Assembly (NCBI RefSeq): GCF_018596335.1
Contig: NZ_JAHEPS010000001.1
Span: forward strand, 1,054,001 to 1,118,000
Direction: 5' to 3'
Length of the DNA: 64,000 nt
Source of the DNA: Shewanella jiangmenensis
GTDB lineage: Bacteria; Pseudomonadota; Gammaproteobacteria; Enterobacterales; Shewanellaceae
In this document: piece by piece, positions 49,035-57,095 of the stretch
How positions within the stretch are numbered: position 1 is the first letter of the stretch
Layout: every line of letters begins with the position of its first letter
Translations under genes and position numbers: made by a program
The notes under the pieces: generated by a model
Seen by the model: only the letters and a program-made list of their open reading frames with translations
Told to the model about the DNA's origin: nothing
Database searches by the model: none

Positions 49035-49610
49035 TCAAGGTAACTGTAAAAATGCCGCTATCTGCGGCAAATGCTGCTCAAACCCCACAAAACTGTGGTC
49101 TCCGCCGGGTTCAATCAGCAGTCGGCAGCTATGGTATTTATTCAGCGCCAGACGGTAGTCCAGCACCTCATCGCCGGTTTGCAATAATACAAAAAAGCGG
49201 TCGGGATTGGCTATGGCCTGGGAGTCATAACGAGCCAGCGCATCGCGGTGATGCTGCTCAACCAGGTAGTCTTCGCCGGTGTAAGGATTGTGCTGCGGCC
49301 CGAGAAACTCTTCAAACAGGTCCTGGGGGGAAACCGCCGGATTGATAAGCACGGCATGGCCGCCATAACGTTCGGCAAGATAGGTCGCGTAAAAGCCGCC
49401 CAATGAGGAGCCGATAAACCGAAGCGGCTCGCCGCTGGCCTTTGCTGTTTCGGTCAAGCCGCAAAGCAGTGCGATAGCCTCATCGATATCGGCCGGAATT
49501 TGCGGTTGCAGCAGGGTTTCAGACGCAAAATGCGTCGCCATAAACCGGGCGGTCACCACGCCTTTTTCAGACAAAGGTGAGCTGTTGAATCCGTGAATGT
49601 AAAGCAGCAT
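49035..49610 (-). CDS. yqiA: YqiA-family esterase
   Basis: 191 residues. Alpha/beta hydrolase with Y-I-H-G-F-N-S-S-P near the start, nucleophile in G-S-S-L-G-G-F-Y, D in Q-T-G-D-E-V-L-D-Y and His in G-G-D-H-S-F. The E. coli homologue hydrolyses short acyl esters; physiological substrate unknown. Lies between cpdA and parE as in E. coli. Confidence 0.92.
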   Translation of the reverse strand: MLLYIHGFNSSPLSEKGVVTARFMATHFASETLLQPQIPADIDEAIALLCGLTETAKASGEPLRFIGSSLGGFYATYLAERYGGHAVLINPAVSPQDLFEEFLGPQHNPYTGEDYLVEQHHRDALARYDSQAIANPDRFFVLLQTGDEVLDYRLALNKYHSCRLLIEPGGDHSFVGFEQHLPQIAAFLQLP

Positions 49611-49637
49611 AGATCCTCATGCCGCGGCCTGCCTGAC

Positions 49638-50477
49638 TCAGTAACCGCTGGAGCTGTGGTCCGGCGCGAAGCGATTGCCCGGCACCCGATAAACATGGGT
49701 ATGAATGCTACCATCGCTCAAAAGCTCCAGCAAACGATAGCCGGGCTGTAGATGGTCGAGCGCGAAGTAAGGTGACTGGGGCTTGAACTGAATACAGGTC
49801 GATGGCGTCGCCATCAAAGGCAGCGGCTCACCGCTGCGGGGATAAAACTCATCGATAGCCTGATGCACATGGCCCCACAGCCCCCCTTTCACCTGCGCAT
49901 AGCGCGACACCCGCGCGAGAAAGTCCGCACCGTTATCCATACAATGCTGATCAAGCCAGGCACAGTTCACCAAAATCGGGTTGTGGTGCATCACCAGCAA
50001 GGTATGGCGGTCGGGCTCGGCGGCAATCGCCTGTTCAATCAATTGAAACTGCACCTCGGCCATATGACCGCCCGGCTTGCCACGCACAGTGCTGTCGAGC
50101 ATCAGAATTTGCCAGTTGCCGATGAAAATGCGCTGCTGCCCAAACACCCCCGGGCCCTGCATGTGCAGATGCATCACCCGCGGGTCGTCGTGGTTGCCGG
50201 GCAAATAATGGCAAGGCAGCCCCAGAAACTGGATGGCTTCGACGAAATTTCGATAGGATTCAGGAGTGTAGTCCTGGCTTATATCGCCAGTGGCAAGCAT
50301 AAGGTGAGCGGGATAATGGGTAGCGGCCAGGGTATTGAGCACGGCAGAGAGGCTGTGCGCTGTGTTTACCCCCAGAAGCTGGCCTTCGTGGCTGGCAAAC
50401 AAATGAGGATCGGTCAGCTGCACAAGGCGCGCAGTTTCCCCCTCTGTCAATTTATACTTAACAGCCTCTTTCAGCAC
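49638..50477 (-). CDS. cpdA: 3',5'-cAMP phosphodiesterase
   Basis: 279 residues from GTG. Calcineurin-type metallophosphoesterase: Q-L-T-D-P-H-L-F, T-G-D-I-S-Q-D, P-G-N-H-D-D, M-H-H-N-P and W-G-H-V-H supply the two-metal ligands. It degrades cAMP and so opposes CRP activation (crp at 1145-1780). The weak ribosome site suggests coupling to yqiB, 15 bases upstream. Confidence 0.95.
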   Translation of the reverse strand: MLKEAVKYKLTEGETARLVQLTDPHLFASHEGQLLGVNTAHSLSAVLNTLAATHYPAHLMLATGDISQDYTPESYRNFVEAIQFLGLPCHYLPGNHDDPRVMHLHMQGPGVFGQQRIFIGNWQILMLDSTVRGKPGGHMAEVQFQLIEQAIAAEPDRHTLLVMHHNPILVNCAWLDQHCMDNGADFLARVSRYAQVKGGLWGHVHQAIDEFYPRSGEPLPLMATPSTCIQFKPQSPYFALDHLQPGYRLLELLSDGSIHTHVYRVPGNRFAPDHSSSGY

Positions 50478-50492
50478 TCTGTTTACCCAATT

Positions 50493-50927
50493 TCAAGACC
50501 GGACTTCGCTTAAAAAACGACAGCCAATCTTCAACAAATCTTCCAGGAACGCATTAACCTGGTACTTTTCATCACTTTGATACATTCGCAAATTGGGGTA
50601 ATCATACACCGCACTGAGAAGGGAAATCTGCTGACCAGTTAACACTTCTGCTAATTTAGCATCATGGTAAATCCGAACCAATACCTTGGGATCCTCGACC
50701 AGCGAGATTTTGAGCAAAGGACGGGATATTTCGACCAATTGGGTGTAACGGGTGTTTTCCAGCAAGGTAATTTTCAACACGCCGTGACTGCCACGCACAC
50801 TGACAGGCGCATCCGCCGCCAGCGAATGGGGCAGCCATTTCAGCAGCAAGGCATAATTGCGCCCGCACAGCGCAAGAAAGCTGTTGATGTCAGGCTGATA
50901 TCTGGCCCTGGCCTTACAGCTGCCCAC
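50493..50927 (-). CDS. yqiB: DUF1249 protein YqiB
   Basis: 144 residues from GTG with AGGA 10 bases upstream. The YqiB signature is visible: Y-Q-P-D-I-N-S-F-L-A-L-C-G-R-N-Y-A and Y-H-D-A-K-L-A-E-V with M-Y-Q-S-D-E-K-Y-Q-V-N. Function unknown; the order nudF-yqiB-cpdA-yqiA is conserved with E. coli. Confidence 0.9.
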   Translation of the reverse strand: MGSCKARARYQPDINSFLALCGRNYALLLKWLPHSLAADAPVSVRGSHGVLKITLLENTRYTQLVEISRPLLKISLVEDPKVLVRIYHDAKLAEVLTGQQISLLSAVYDYPNLRMYQSDEKYQVNAFLEDLLKIGCRFLSEVRS

Positions 50928-50933
50928 CCAAAG

Positions 50934-51539
50934 TTATCCTTTCAGTTTGTGATGATTAAGCTCAAGCCACTGCAAACCAATCACAGTGGAGCCATTGTCT
51001 ATATCGCCGGACTCAACCAGGGCATAGGCTTCGCTGCGGGGCAGCACCAGCACCCGGATGTCTTCATGCTCTTCTGCAAGGCCATGCAAGCCCTGGGCAA
51101 GCGCTGCATCCACCGTGGCCACATAGGCATAAAAACGCTCGCTGCAGCCGCCGGGGCTTGCAAGATAACTGCCGATGGACGTAAGGCTTTTGGCTTCAAG
51201 GCCCGCCTCTTCCATCAGCTCGCGGCGCGCCACGTCATCGGGCACCTCGCCCGCTTCAATCATGCCGGCCACCAGTTCCAGAAGCCACGGCGACTTGCTG
51301 GTTTCCAGCGCCGGAAAACGCACCTGCTCAATCAGCACCACAGAATCAGTAATCGGATCGTACGGCAGCACCACCACAGCATGGCCGCGCTCAAATACCT
51401 CACGGGTGACTATGTCGCTCCAGCCGCCGGCAAACAACCTGTGGCGGAAGCGGTACTGCATCATCCTGAAAAAGCCCTGATACAGCGGCTTTGCCTCCAA
51501 CACTTCTATATCGTTTTTACCCAGCAATCTGTTAAACAT
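50934..51539 (-). CDS. nudF: ADP-ribose pyrophosphatase
   Basis: 201 residues. Nudix box G-M-I-E-A-G-E-V-P-D-D-V-A-R-R-E with L-M-E-E-A-G-L fits GX5EX7REUXEEXGU. Hydrolyses ADP-ribose to AMP and ribose-5-phosphate. The ATG at 51539 has GGAG 6 bases upstream; an upstream GTG (51566) lacks one. Divergent from tolC. Confidence 0.94.
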   Translation of the reverse strand: MFNRLLGKNDIEVLEAKPLYQGFFRMMQYRFRHRLFAGGWSDIVTREVFERGHAVVVLPYDPITDSVVLIEQVRFPALETSKSPWLLELVAGMIEAGEVPDDVARRELMEEAGLEAKSLTSIGSYLASPGGCSERFYAYVATVDAALAQGLHGLAEEHEDIRVLVLPRSEAYALVESGDIDNGSTVIGLQWLELNHHKLKG

Positions 51540-51675
51540 CCTTTGCTCCGCGGCGACATCGTTCACTTATTATCAGGGCTTTTGCACAAAGATTTAAAAT
51601 AAAATCTGTTACACTTCGGGTTTGACTCAAAAATGGTTGATTTTTTAGTATTTCAACCATTAACTTTTAGCTGTT

Positions 51676-51695
51676 TCGGGAAGCGTCGGGAAGCG
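51676..51695. repeat. 10-bp direct duplication upstream of tolC
   Basis: TCGGGAAGCG occurs twice in tandem in the 232-base nudF-tolC gap, about 75 bases before the tolC start. The rest of the gap is AT-rich and should hold both promoters. Confidence 0.7.
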
Positions 51696-51771
51696 CGAAC
51701 CGCCCTGGTATGGGCATAATCAGTTCAATCCAGTTAATCCCCTTGGGGTATTTGTCTTATAAGGACATCCA

Positions 51772-53079
51772 ATGAAATTCAAGTTCAGCTCTCTGTGTGC
51801 CGCCATCGTGCTGGCCACCGGCGCCGCCAGTGCACAGGCCGACGACCTTCTGCAGATTTACCAGCAAGCACTGACCAGCGACCCCATAGTGCTGCAGGCC
51901 AAAGCCCAGCGCGATACCCTGTATGCCCAAATTGAAGAAAACCGCGCACCGCTGTTGCCAAATATCAGCGCAAACGTGGGTTACGACAAAGGCTGGAGAG
52001 ATCCATCCGAAGATACCGACGGGTTTACCGGTGGCTTAAAGCTAAACCAAGTGATTTACGATCACAGCGCCTGGGTGGGTTTGTCGCTGGCCGAAAAGGC
52101 CGCCGCACAGGCCGACGCCAACTATGCTTCTGCGCTGCAATCGCTTATCACCCGTGTGACCCGTGCCTACTTTGATGTACTGAAAGCCAAAGACAATTAC
52201 GAGTTCCAGGGCGCCGAAAAGCGTGCCATCGAGCGTCAGCTTGAGCAGACCAAACAGCGTTTTGCCGTGGGTCTGACCGCCATCACCGATGTGCATGAAG
52301 CCCAAGCCCAGTATGACCTGGCGTCGGCCACCGAAATTCTGGCAGAAAACACCCTGTCCAACAGCTACGAAGCGCTGCGTGAAATCACCGGCATCGACCA
52401 CAAGTCTATCAATGTGCTCGACACCAACCGTTTCAGCGCCGTGACGCCAAGTCCATCAGTTCCCAACGAATGGATCAAGATGGCCGAAACCAACAGCAAA
52501 GACTTGCTGAGCGCCCGTATCTCCAAAGACATCGCCGAAGAAAGCATCAGCCTGTATAAAGCCGGTCACTATCCGTCACTGAGCCTCAGTGCCGGTTACA
52601 CCAAAGGCCTTGAGCAATCGCCTGGCCCGGACTTTGATAACAGCTCAGTGGGCGTAAACCTGTCTATCCCGATTTTTGAAGGCTTCCGCGTGTCATCCAA
52701 GGTTGAGCAGGCCCAGTATCGCTACGTTGAAGCAAGCGAGAAACTGGAGCAGGCACACCGCGGTGTTGTGAAAGATGTGCGCAACAACTTCAACAACGTT
52801 GGTGCGTCAATCAGCTCTATCCGCGCCTATGAGCAGTCAGTTATCTCTTCTGAGAGCGCCCTGAATGCCACCCAGGCCGGTTTTGAAGTGGGTACCCGTA
52901 CCATAGTTGACGTACTGAACCGTACCCGTGACCTGTACGACTCCAAGCGTAAGCTGTCTGATGCGCGCTACAGCTACATCAGCTCAGTGCTGGCCCTGAA
53001 ACAGGCCGCCGGTACCCTGACTGAAGATGACATCATCGCCATCAACAATGGCCTGATGGCAGCGGTGCAGCAGCAGTAA
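51772..53079 (+). CDS. tolC: Outer-membrane efflux channel TolC
   Basis: 435 residues. Signal peptide 1-23 (S-A-Q-A), then two outer-membrane efflux repeats (about 25-215 and 225-420) with the TolC start D-D-L-L-Q-I-Y-Q-Q-A and the turn V-G-L-T-A-I-T-D-V-H-E-A-Q-A-Q-Y-D; the second repeat has V-G-T-R-T-I-V-D-V-L-N. Trimeric duct for drug and toxin export. Divergent from nudF as in enterics; no pump genes adjacent. Confidence 0.95.
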   Translation: MKFKFSSLCAAIVLATGAASAQADDLLQIYQQALTSDPIVLQAKAQRDTLYAQIEENRAPLLPNISANVGYDKGWRDPSEDTDGFTGGLKLNQVIYDHSAWVGLSLAEKAAAQADANYASALQSLITRVTRAYFDVLKAKDNYEFQGAEKRAIERQLEQTKQRFAVGLTAITDVHEAQAQYDLASATEILAENTLSNSYEALREITGIDHKSINVLDTNRFSAVTPSPSVPNEWIKMAETNSKDLLSARISKDIAEESISLYKAGHYPSLSLSAGYTKGLEQSPGPDFDNSSVGVNLSIPIFEGFRVSSKVEQAQYRYVEASEKLEQAHRGVVKDVRNNFNNVGASISSIRAYEQSVISSESALNATQAGFEVGTRTIVDVLNRTRDLYDSKRKLSDARYSYISSVLALKQAAGTLTEDDIIAINNGLMAAVQQQ

Positions 53080-53094
53080 TCTGCCGCCCGCCCA

Positions 53095-53124
53095 TAAAAA
53101 AACCGCCTTTCGGCGGTTTTTTTG
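53095..53124. terminator. Bidirectional terminator after tolC
   Basis: AACCGCC / GGCGGTT around TTTC, with A-run and T-run flanks; it lies between convergent tolC and the barrel gene. Confidence 0.93.
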
Positions 53125-53163
53125 TGGCTCAATTTCATCTGAAATCAAAGCCTTGATAAGAGC

Positions 53164-53916
53164 TTAGAACGTGAGTTCTACACCGGCAAAGTAACCGCTG
53201 AAGCTGCTGTCGGTAGTGATACCGTCAAAGCCTTTCACGTCGAAGTTGAATTCGCGGTAACCGGCACGCACGCGGGTATCCACCGCCACGCCATCAAACT
53301 CCCAGCCAAGGCCGATGGTGTAATCGTACACCTGACCTTCATCGATGCCGGCCAGCAGGTCGATAAAGCCGTACAGGCCCAGACCCGGTACACCGGCCAC
53401 GCCGCTGGCGTAACCCATCATGATGCCGTCGCTGAAGTCTTTCTGAGTGGCAAAAGGCAGGCCGGTAGCGTTAGCGTTGGTTACGCGCACTGCGCCGTCC
53501 ATTTTCTTCCAGGCGCCGCCCACGTCGAGTGACAGGATATCGTTGTCCAAAAGCTCGTAGTACAGCACAAAGTCGGTGTTGCCAAGGTCGGTGGTCACGC
53601 CCACGTCGCCGTTGAAAGTAGTGCCGTTGAAGGTAAAGTCGGCACCGGATTTGAAACCATTGGATTCAAAACGGTTTTCACGAACAAGCAGGTTTGGCAC
53701 AAATGGCAGCGGATGTTCTACCGCAAACCACAGGCTGCTTTGGCCGGTAGTGGAATAGTCGAATGACTGACGATTACCTTTGTCGTCGGACACACTGGCG
53801 TCCGCGTCGGCGTGAATGTAGTCAGCACCAATTTTAAAACCGACTACAGTGGCAGCCTGGGCGGCCGGGGCCAGCATGGCAGCAAACACAACACCGGCAA
53901 GATACTTCTTTTGCAT
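53164..53916 (-). CDS. TIGR04219-family outer-membrane beta-barrel protein
   Basis: 250 residues. Signal peptide 1-21 (A-Q-A), then alternating strands rich in aromatic residues (V-V-G-F-K-I-G-A-D-Y-I, V-L-Y-Y-E-L-L-D-N, G-L-G-W-E-F-D-G-V) and a barrel-type C-terminus F-A-G-V-E-L-T-F ending in Phe, the outer-membrane insertion signal. The family name is recalled from similar Shewanella proteins. Function unknown. Two bases after the DUF2333 gene; last of a three-gene operon. Confidence 0.8.
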   Translation of the reverse strand: MQKKYLAGVVFAAMLAPAAQAATVVGFKIGADYIHADADASVSDDKGNRQSFDYSTTGQSSLWFAVEHPLPFVPNLLVRENRFESNGFKSGADFTFNGTTFNGDVGVTTDLGNTDFVLYYELLDNDILSLDVGGAWKKMDGAVRVTNANATGLPFATQKDFSDGIMMGYASGVAGVPGLGLYGFIDLLAGIDEGQVYDYTIGLGWEFDGVAVDTRVRAGYREFNFDVKGFDGITTDSSFSGYFAGVELTF

Positions 53917-53918
53917 AG

Positions 53919-54890
53919 TTAACCCTGTGAAAGCAAGTTGGTAAGGTCAATAAGCGCCGCGTTGGCGCGTGAAACATAGTTTGCCATCACCAGCGAGTGA
54001 TTGGCCACATAGCCAAAACCAGTACCGTTTAAGATCATCGGGCTCCAAACCGGTTGCTGGGTCGCTTCCAGTTCGCGGATGATCTGCTTGAGGCTGACTT
54101 CGGCGTTTTTCTTCTTCAGCACGTCGGCAAAGTCCACTTCGACGGCTTTCATAAAGTTGAGCAGAGCCCAGCAAGCGCCGCGGCTCTCGTGAAACACATC
54201 ATCAATCTTCCACCAGCTGGTTTTCACCTGATGGGCGGCAAGATTGGGGGTGGATTGTCTGGCGGAGGTATCACCGGCCAAATCGGTGTTGAAACGTTCC
54301 TGACCGACGCTGGCAGACAGGCGCTGTGACATGCTGCCCAGACGCTTTTGCACCTCTTTGAGCCACTCATTGAGGTTGTCGGCACGGGCGTAAAACTGCG
54401 CGTCACGGTTACTGTTGTCGGCAATACGGGCGCGGTAGAGTTTGAGCAGCTTCACCGCATCGCCATACTCACTCTCAGCGCTTGGCACCAACCAGGAAGT
54501 GTGGTCAATGTTGAGCTTGGAGTGCGCCTCCAGCAAATCGTTATCGGCGGTAGACTGGGACTGAGACCGGCTGAATTCTTTACGCATGATAAGCGCAAGA
54601 TCCCTCGCCTGCTCAAGCGCACCAAACTCAAATGCTGGCATGTTATCCATCAGCACCGACGGCGGAGTGGTGTCGTTTGACAGCCAGCCACCGAACTTAT
54701 TGAGCAGGGTTTCCAGGGTATTGATAAGGGATGAAGTGGTAGCATAACCAATGATTTGCTTACCATCTTCGGCATTGAGAACTTCCGGCTCAATCGGGTC
54801 CGGTTCAATACTCCACCAAACACTTACGCCGTACATCAGAATGGCAACCGCAGCGGCCACCCCAGCGACCTTTTTCCATGTCACTTGCAT
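53919..54890 (-). CDS. DUF2333-like membrane-anchored protein
   Basis: 323 residues. One N-terminal membrane helix (about 6-25), then a periplasmic helical domain. The ATG at 54890 is used; its AAGGAG site overlaps the stop codon of the PCu(A)C gene, which ties translation of the two. The TTG one codon upstream is less likely. The DUF assignment is from memory; no function is known. Confidence 0.78.
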   Translation of the reverse strand: MQVTWKKVAGVAAAVAILMYGVSVWWSIEPDPIEPEVLNAEDGKQIIGYATTSSLINTLETLLNKFGGWLSNDTTPPSVLMDNMPAFEFGALEQARDLALIMRKEFSRSQSQSTADNDLLEAHSKLNIDHTSWLVPSAESEYGDAVKLLKLYRARIADNSNRDAQFYARADNLNEWLKEVQKRLGSMSQRLSASVGQERFNTDLAGDTSARQSTPNLAAHQVKTSWWKIDDVFHESRGACWALLNFMKAVEVDFADVLKKKNAEVSLKQIIRELEATQQPVWSPMILNGTGFGYVANHSLVMANYVSRANAALIDLTNLLSQG

Positions 54891-54903
54891 CAATCGTTAC
54901 TCC

Positions 54904-55377
54904 TTAGTGATGATGGTGATGATGATCATCACCTTCGCCGGCCACAGGTGCCTTGCTGACCGGCAGAGTCAGCTCAAGGGTCTGGCCATCGTTGAAACGT
55001 AAATTCAGGGTTACCTGCTGCCCTTCGGCAAGGGCCGACTTGAGGCCAAGCAGCATCACATGATTGCCACGCTCACTGAGCTCAAGGGTGCCGTGGGCGG
55101 GCAGTTCAAGCGAGCTGACTTCACGCATTTTTACCACGTCATTTTCGGTGACTATGGTGTGCAGCTCGGCTTTGTCAGCAATCTCAGTCGACACGGCCAC
55201 CAGCGTCGTCGGCTCACCGTGATTTATCAGGGTGAAGTAAGCCGCTGTATTGGGCGCAGACGGCGGCATGACGCGCACAAAGCCGTCCTTCACTATAATT
55301 TCAGCCATAACCGGCGTGGATAACAGAGCCAGCAGCGCCAGATTAAACAGATGTTTGAAAATAGGTTTCAATGTCAT
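54904..55377 (-). CDS. PCu(A)C-family periplasmic copper chaperone with His6 tail
   Basis: 157 residues. Signal peptide 1-26 (P-V-M-A), then a cupredoxin-like PCu(A)C domain with V-R-V-M-P-P-S-A-P-N-T-A-A-Y-F, His in K-A-E-L-H and the H-V-M-L-L-G-L motif: the H-x-n-M-x-21-H-x-M copper ligands are represented by E-L-H, K-M-R, N-H-V-M. Such proteins deliver Cu(I) to cytochrome oxidase. The C-terminus is G-E-G-D-D followed by six histidines, a natural His6 tail. The ATG at 55377 starts a good signal peptide. First gene of the operon with DUF2333 and the barrel. Confidence 0.9.
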   Translation of the reverse strand: MTLKPIFKHLFNLALLALLSTPVMAEIIVKDGFVRVMPPSAPNTAAYFTLINHGEPTTLVAVSTEIADKAELHTIVTENDVVKMREVSSLELPAHGTLELSERGNHVMLLGLKSALAEGQQVTLNLRFNDGQTLELTLPVSKAPVAGEGDDHHHHHH

Positions 55378-55415
55378 ACACTCCATGTCATGCCAAGTCA
55401 TCTGAGGAAATCCCC

Positions 55416-56162
55416 ATGAGTAAAATACTCGTCAAGGACGCGGGGGGCGTTCGCCACTTAAGCTTTAATCGCCCGGAAAAGCGCAATGCGCTGGACCTCG
55501 ATATGTACAGGCAGCTCACAGAATACCTTATGCAGGGCGAGAGCGACAACGACATTCGCGCCTTCCTCATCAGTGGTGAGAGCAATTGCTTTACCTCTGG
55601 CAATGATGTTGCTGACTTTTTAAAAAATAGTGACTTAGGACCAAACCATCCGGCGGTTCGCTTTCTCTATTGCCTGCTGGAACTGAAAAAGCCCATGGTG
55701 GCCGCCGTCAGTGGCAGCGCCGTTGGCATAGGCACCACACTGCTGCTGCACTGCGACTTGGTGTATGCCGATGCGAGTGCCAAATTCCAGCTGCCCTTTG
55801 TCAATCTGGCACTGGTTCCCGAGGCGGGTGCCAGCATGTTGCTGCCGGAATTGGTCGGTTATCAGAAGGCCGCCGAGCTGCTTTTGCTTGGTGATGCCTT
55901 TGATGCCAATACTGCCCTCTCGCTCGGTTTGATTAACGCCGTGGAATCACCAGAGGCGCTGCTTGGCAACGCCATGGCCAAGGCGGTAAGACTGGCATCG
56001 CAGCCACCAGAGGCGCTGCAGCAAACACGCCAGTTGATGCGCCCCCACAAACACCGCATTCAACATCAGATGCATCTGGAACTTGAAGCCTTTGGTGAGC
56101 GCCTGAAAAGCGATGAAGCCAAAGCCCGTTTTCAGGCATTTTTGGGCAAAAGCGCAAGCTGA
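55416..56162 (+). CDS. Enoyl-CoA hydratase/isomerase family protein
   Basis: 248 residues. Crotonase fold: N-R-P-E-K-R-N-A-L (18-26), oxyanion F-T-S-G-N-D-V-A-D-F, G-S-A-V-G-I-G-T-T, and a single catalytic-type Glu136 in V-P-E-A-G-A. One acidic residue favours isomerase-like rather than two-Glu hydratase chemistry, but this is not decisive. TGAGGA ribosome site before the ATG at 55416. Stand-alone. Confidence 0.88.
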   Translation: MSKILVKDAGGVRHLSFNRPEKRNALDLDMYRQLTEYLMQGESDNDIRAFLISGESNCFTSGNDVADFLKNSDLGPNHPAVRFLYCLLELKKPMVAAVSGSAVGIGTTLLLHCDLVYADASAKFQLPFVNLALVPEAGASMLLPELVGYQKAAELLLLGDAFDANTALSLGLINAVESPEALLGNAMAKAVRLASQPPEALQQTRQLMRPHKHRIQHQMHLELEAFGERLKSDEAKARFQAFLGKSAS

Positions 56163-56190
56163 GCCGCCCTGGCCGCGCCCATAACAACAA

Positions 56191-56244
56191 GCCCCTTGTC
56201 AAAGAACCCCGCAAACTATGCTGCGAGTGTCTTGGACAAGGGGC
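56191..56244. other. Long-loop hairpin between convergent genes
   Basis: GCCCCTTGTC (56191-56200) pairs perfectly with GACAAGGGGC (56235-56244); the 34-base loop holds a smaller GCA/TGC stem. No T-run follows. Confidence 0.6.
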
Positions 56245-56277
56245 CTGTCAGCGGTCAATCAACGCCATGCAGCCACC

Positions 56278-56466
56278 TTACGCCCACTTTTCTTTCAATA
56301 ACGCCAAGGCAAAATACACCACCAGAAACAAGGCAGGCTTAACCACGATCAGCGCCAGCCATCCAACCCGGGTCCAGAAGCAGGACCAACCAAACTTGGC
56401 TGCGATGGACGCCGCCACACCGCAAACCAGGCTGTCCGAATCGTTAAGGCGTTTCTCAATATTCAT
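56278..56466 (-). CDS. Mini PspC-domain membrane protein
   Basis: 62 residues: a PspC-type start (L-V-C-G-V-A-A-S-I-A-A-K-F-G-W) followed by helix W-L-A-L-I-V-V-K-P-A-L-F-L-V-V-Y-F. GGAG 5 bases upstream. PspC proteins sense envelope stress; this is only the minimal domain. Third gene in a small operon with the 37- and 90-residue proteins. Confidence 0.8.
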   Translation of the reverse strand: MNIEKRLNDSDSLVCGVAASIAAKFGWSCFWTRVGWLALIVVKPALFLVVYFALALLKEKWA

Positions 56467-56500
56467 AATTACTCCAAAGCTTATCTATCTTTTGCGTCTG

Positions 56501-56614
56501 TTACACACGGTGCCAGCGCATCATGCAGGCCAGCAAGGCACAGGCGGCGAAGCTTGCCACCGGCAGAAGCAGCACCAGCGCGGTTTTCAAGGACAATCCC
56601 AGCGTCAGCCACAT
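56501..56614 (-). CDS. 37-residue membrane protein
   Basis: A short frame M-W-L-T-L-G-L-S-L-K... with one hydrophobic helix (about 11-31) and a basic end M-M-R-W-H-R-V. A perfect AAGGAG site lies 6 bases before the ATG, and the ATG is 3 bases after the stop of the upstream gene, which argues for a real translated gene. Family not recognised. Confidence 0.65.
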   Translation of the reverse strand: MWLTLGLSLKTALVLLLPVASFAACALLACMMRWHRV

Positions 56615-56617
56615 AGC

Positions 56618-56890
56618 TTACTCCTTCACCAGCGCCGTGGTTTGCTCGGTCTTGGCGGCGGCCTTTTCATCATCGGCTGTGAGCGCGAGCCACTGGGCCG
56701 ACAATTCAGTTTCAAGCTCGAGTTTCAAGTCCACCACGGCGGCTTGCAGCATTTCTTTTGACTGGGACACCAGCACCTGCTCGACAGAGCGCAGCACTTC
56801 GGTGGTTAAGGGTTCACTTGCCTGAGCACCTGCGGTGGCAAATACCAGAGTAGCGGCTATCAGACTGCGGTTAAGGATACGTTTGGACAT
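56618..56890 (-). CDS. Small exported helical protein
   Basis: 90 residues: signal peptide (M-S-K-R-I-L... A-Q-A-S), then an acidic amphipathic helical region (T-E-V-L-R-S-V-E-Q-V-L, V-V-D-L-K-L-E-L-E-T). ATG at 56890 with AGGAG 8 bases upstream is preferred over the GTG inside that site. First gene of the mini-PspC operon. Function unknown. Confidence 0.75.
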   Translation of the reverse strand: MSKRILNRSLIAATLVFATAGAQASEPLTTEVLRSVEQVLVSQSKEMLQAAVVDLKLELETELSAQWLALTADDEKAAAKTEQTTALVKE

Positions 56891-57095
56891 GGTGTTCACT
56901 CCTGTTGTTTACCAATGTAACAGGGGTGATTACAAGCTACGTGCCAACTTTATGGATTGCAATTAAGTAACTGAATTAAAATGAATTTAAATTCCACCGC
57001 GAGCAGGCGATTGGATTTTTGGAGAAGGGAGTAATAGATGGAGGCGAAATCCACCACTTCTGTAGTTAATTTCGCCAACACTATGATAATCGCGA

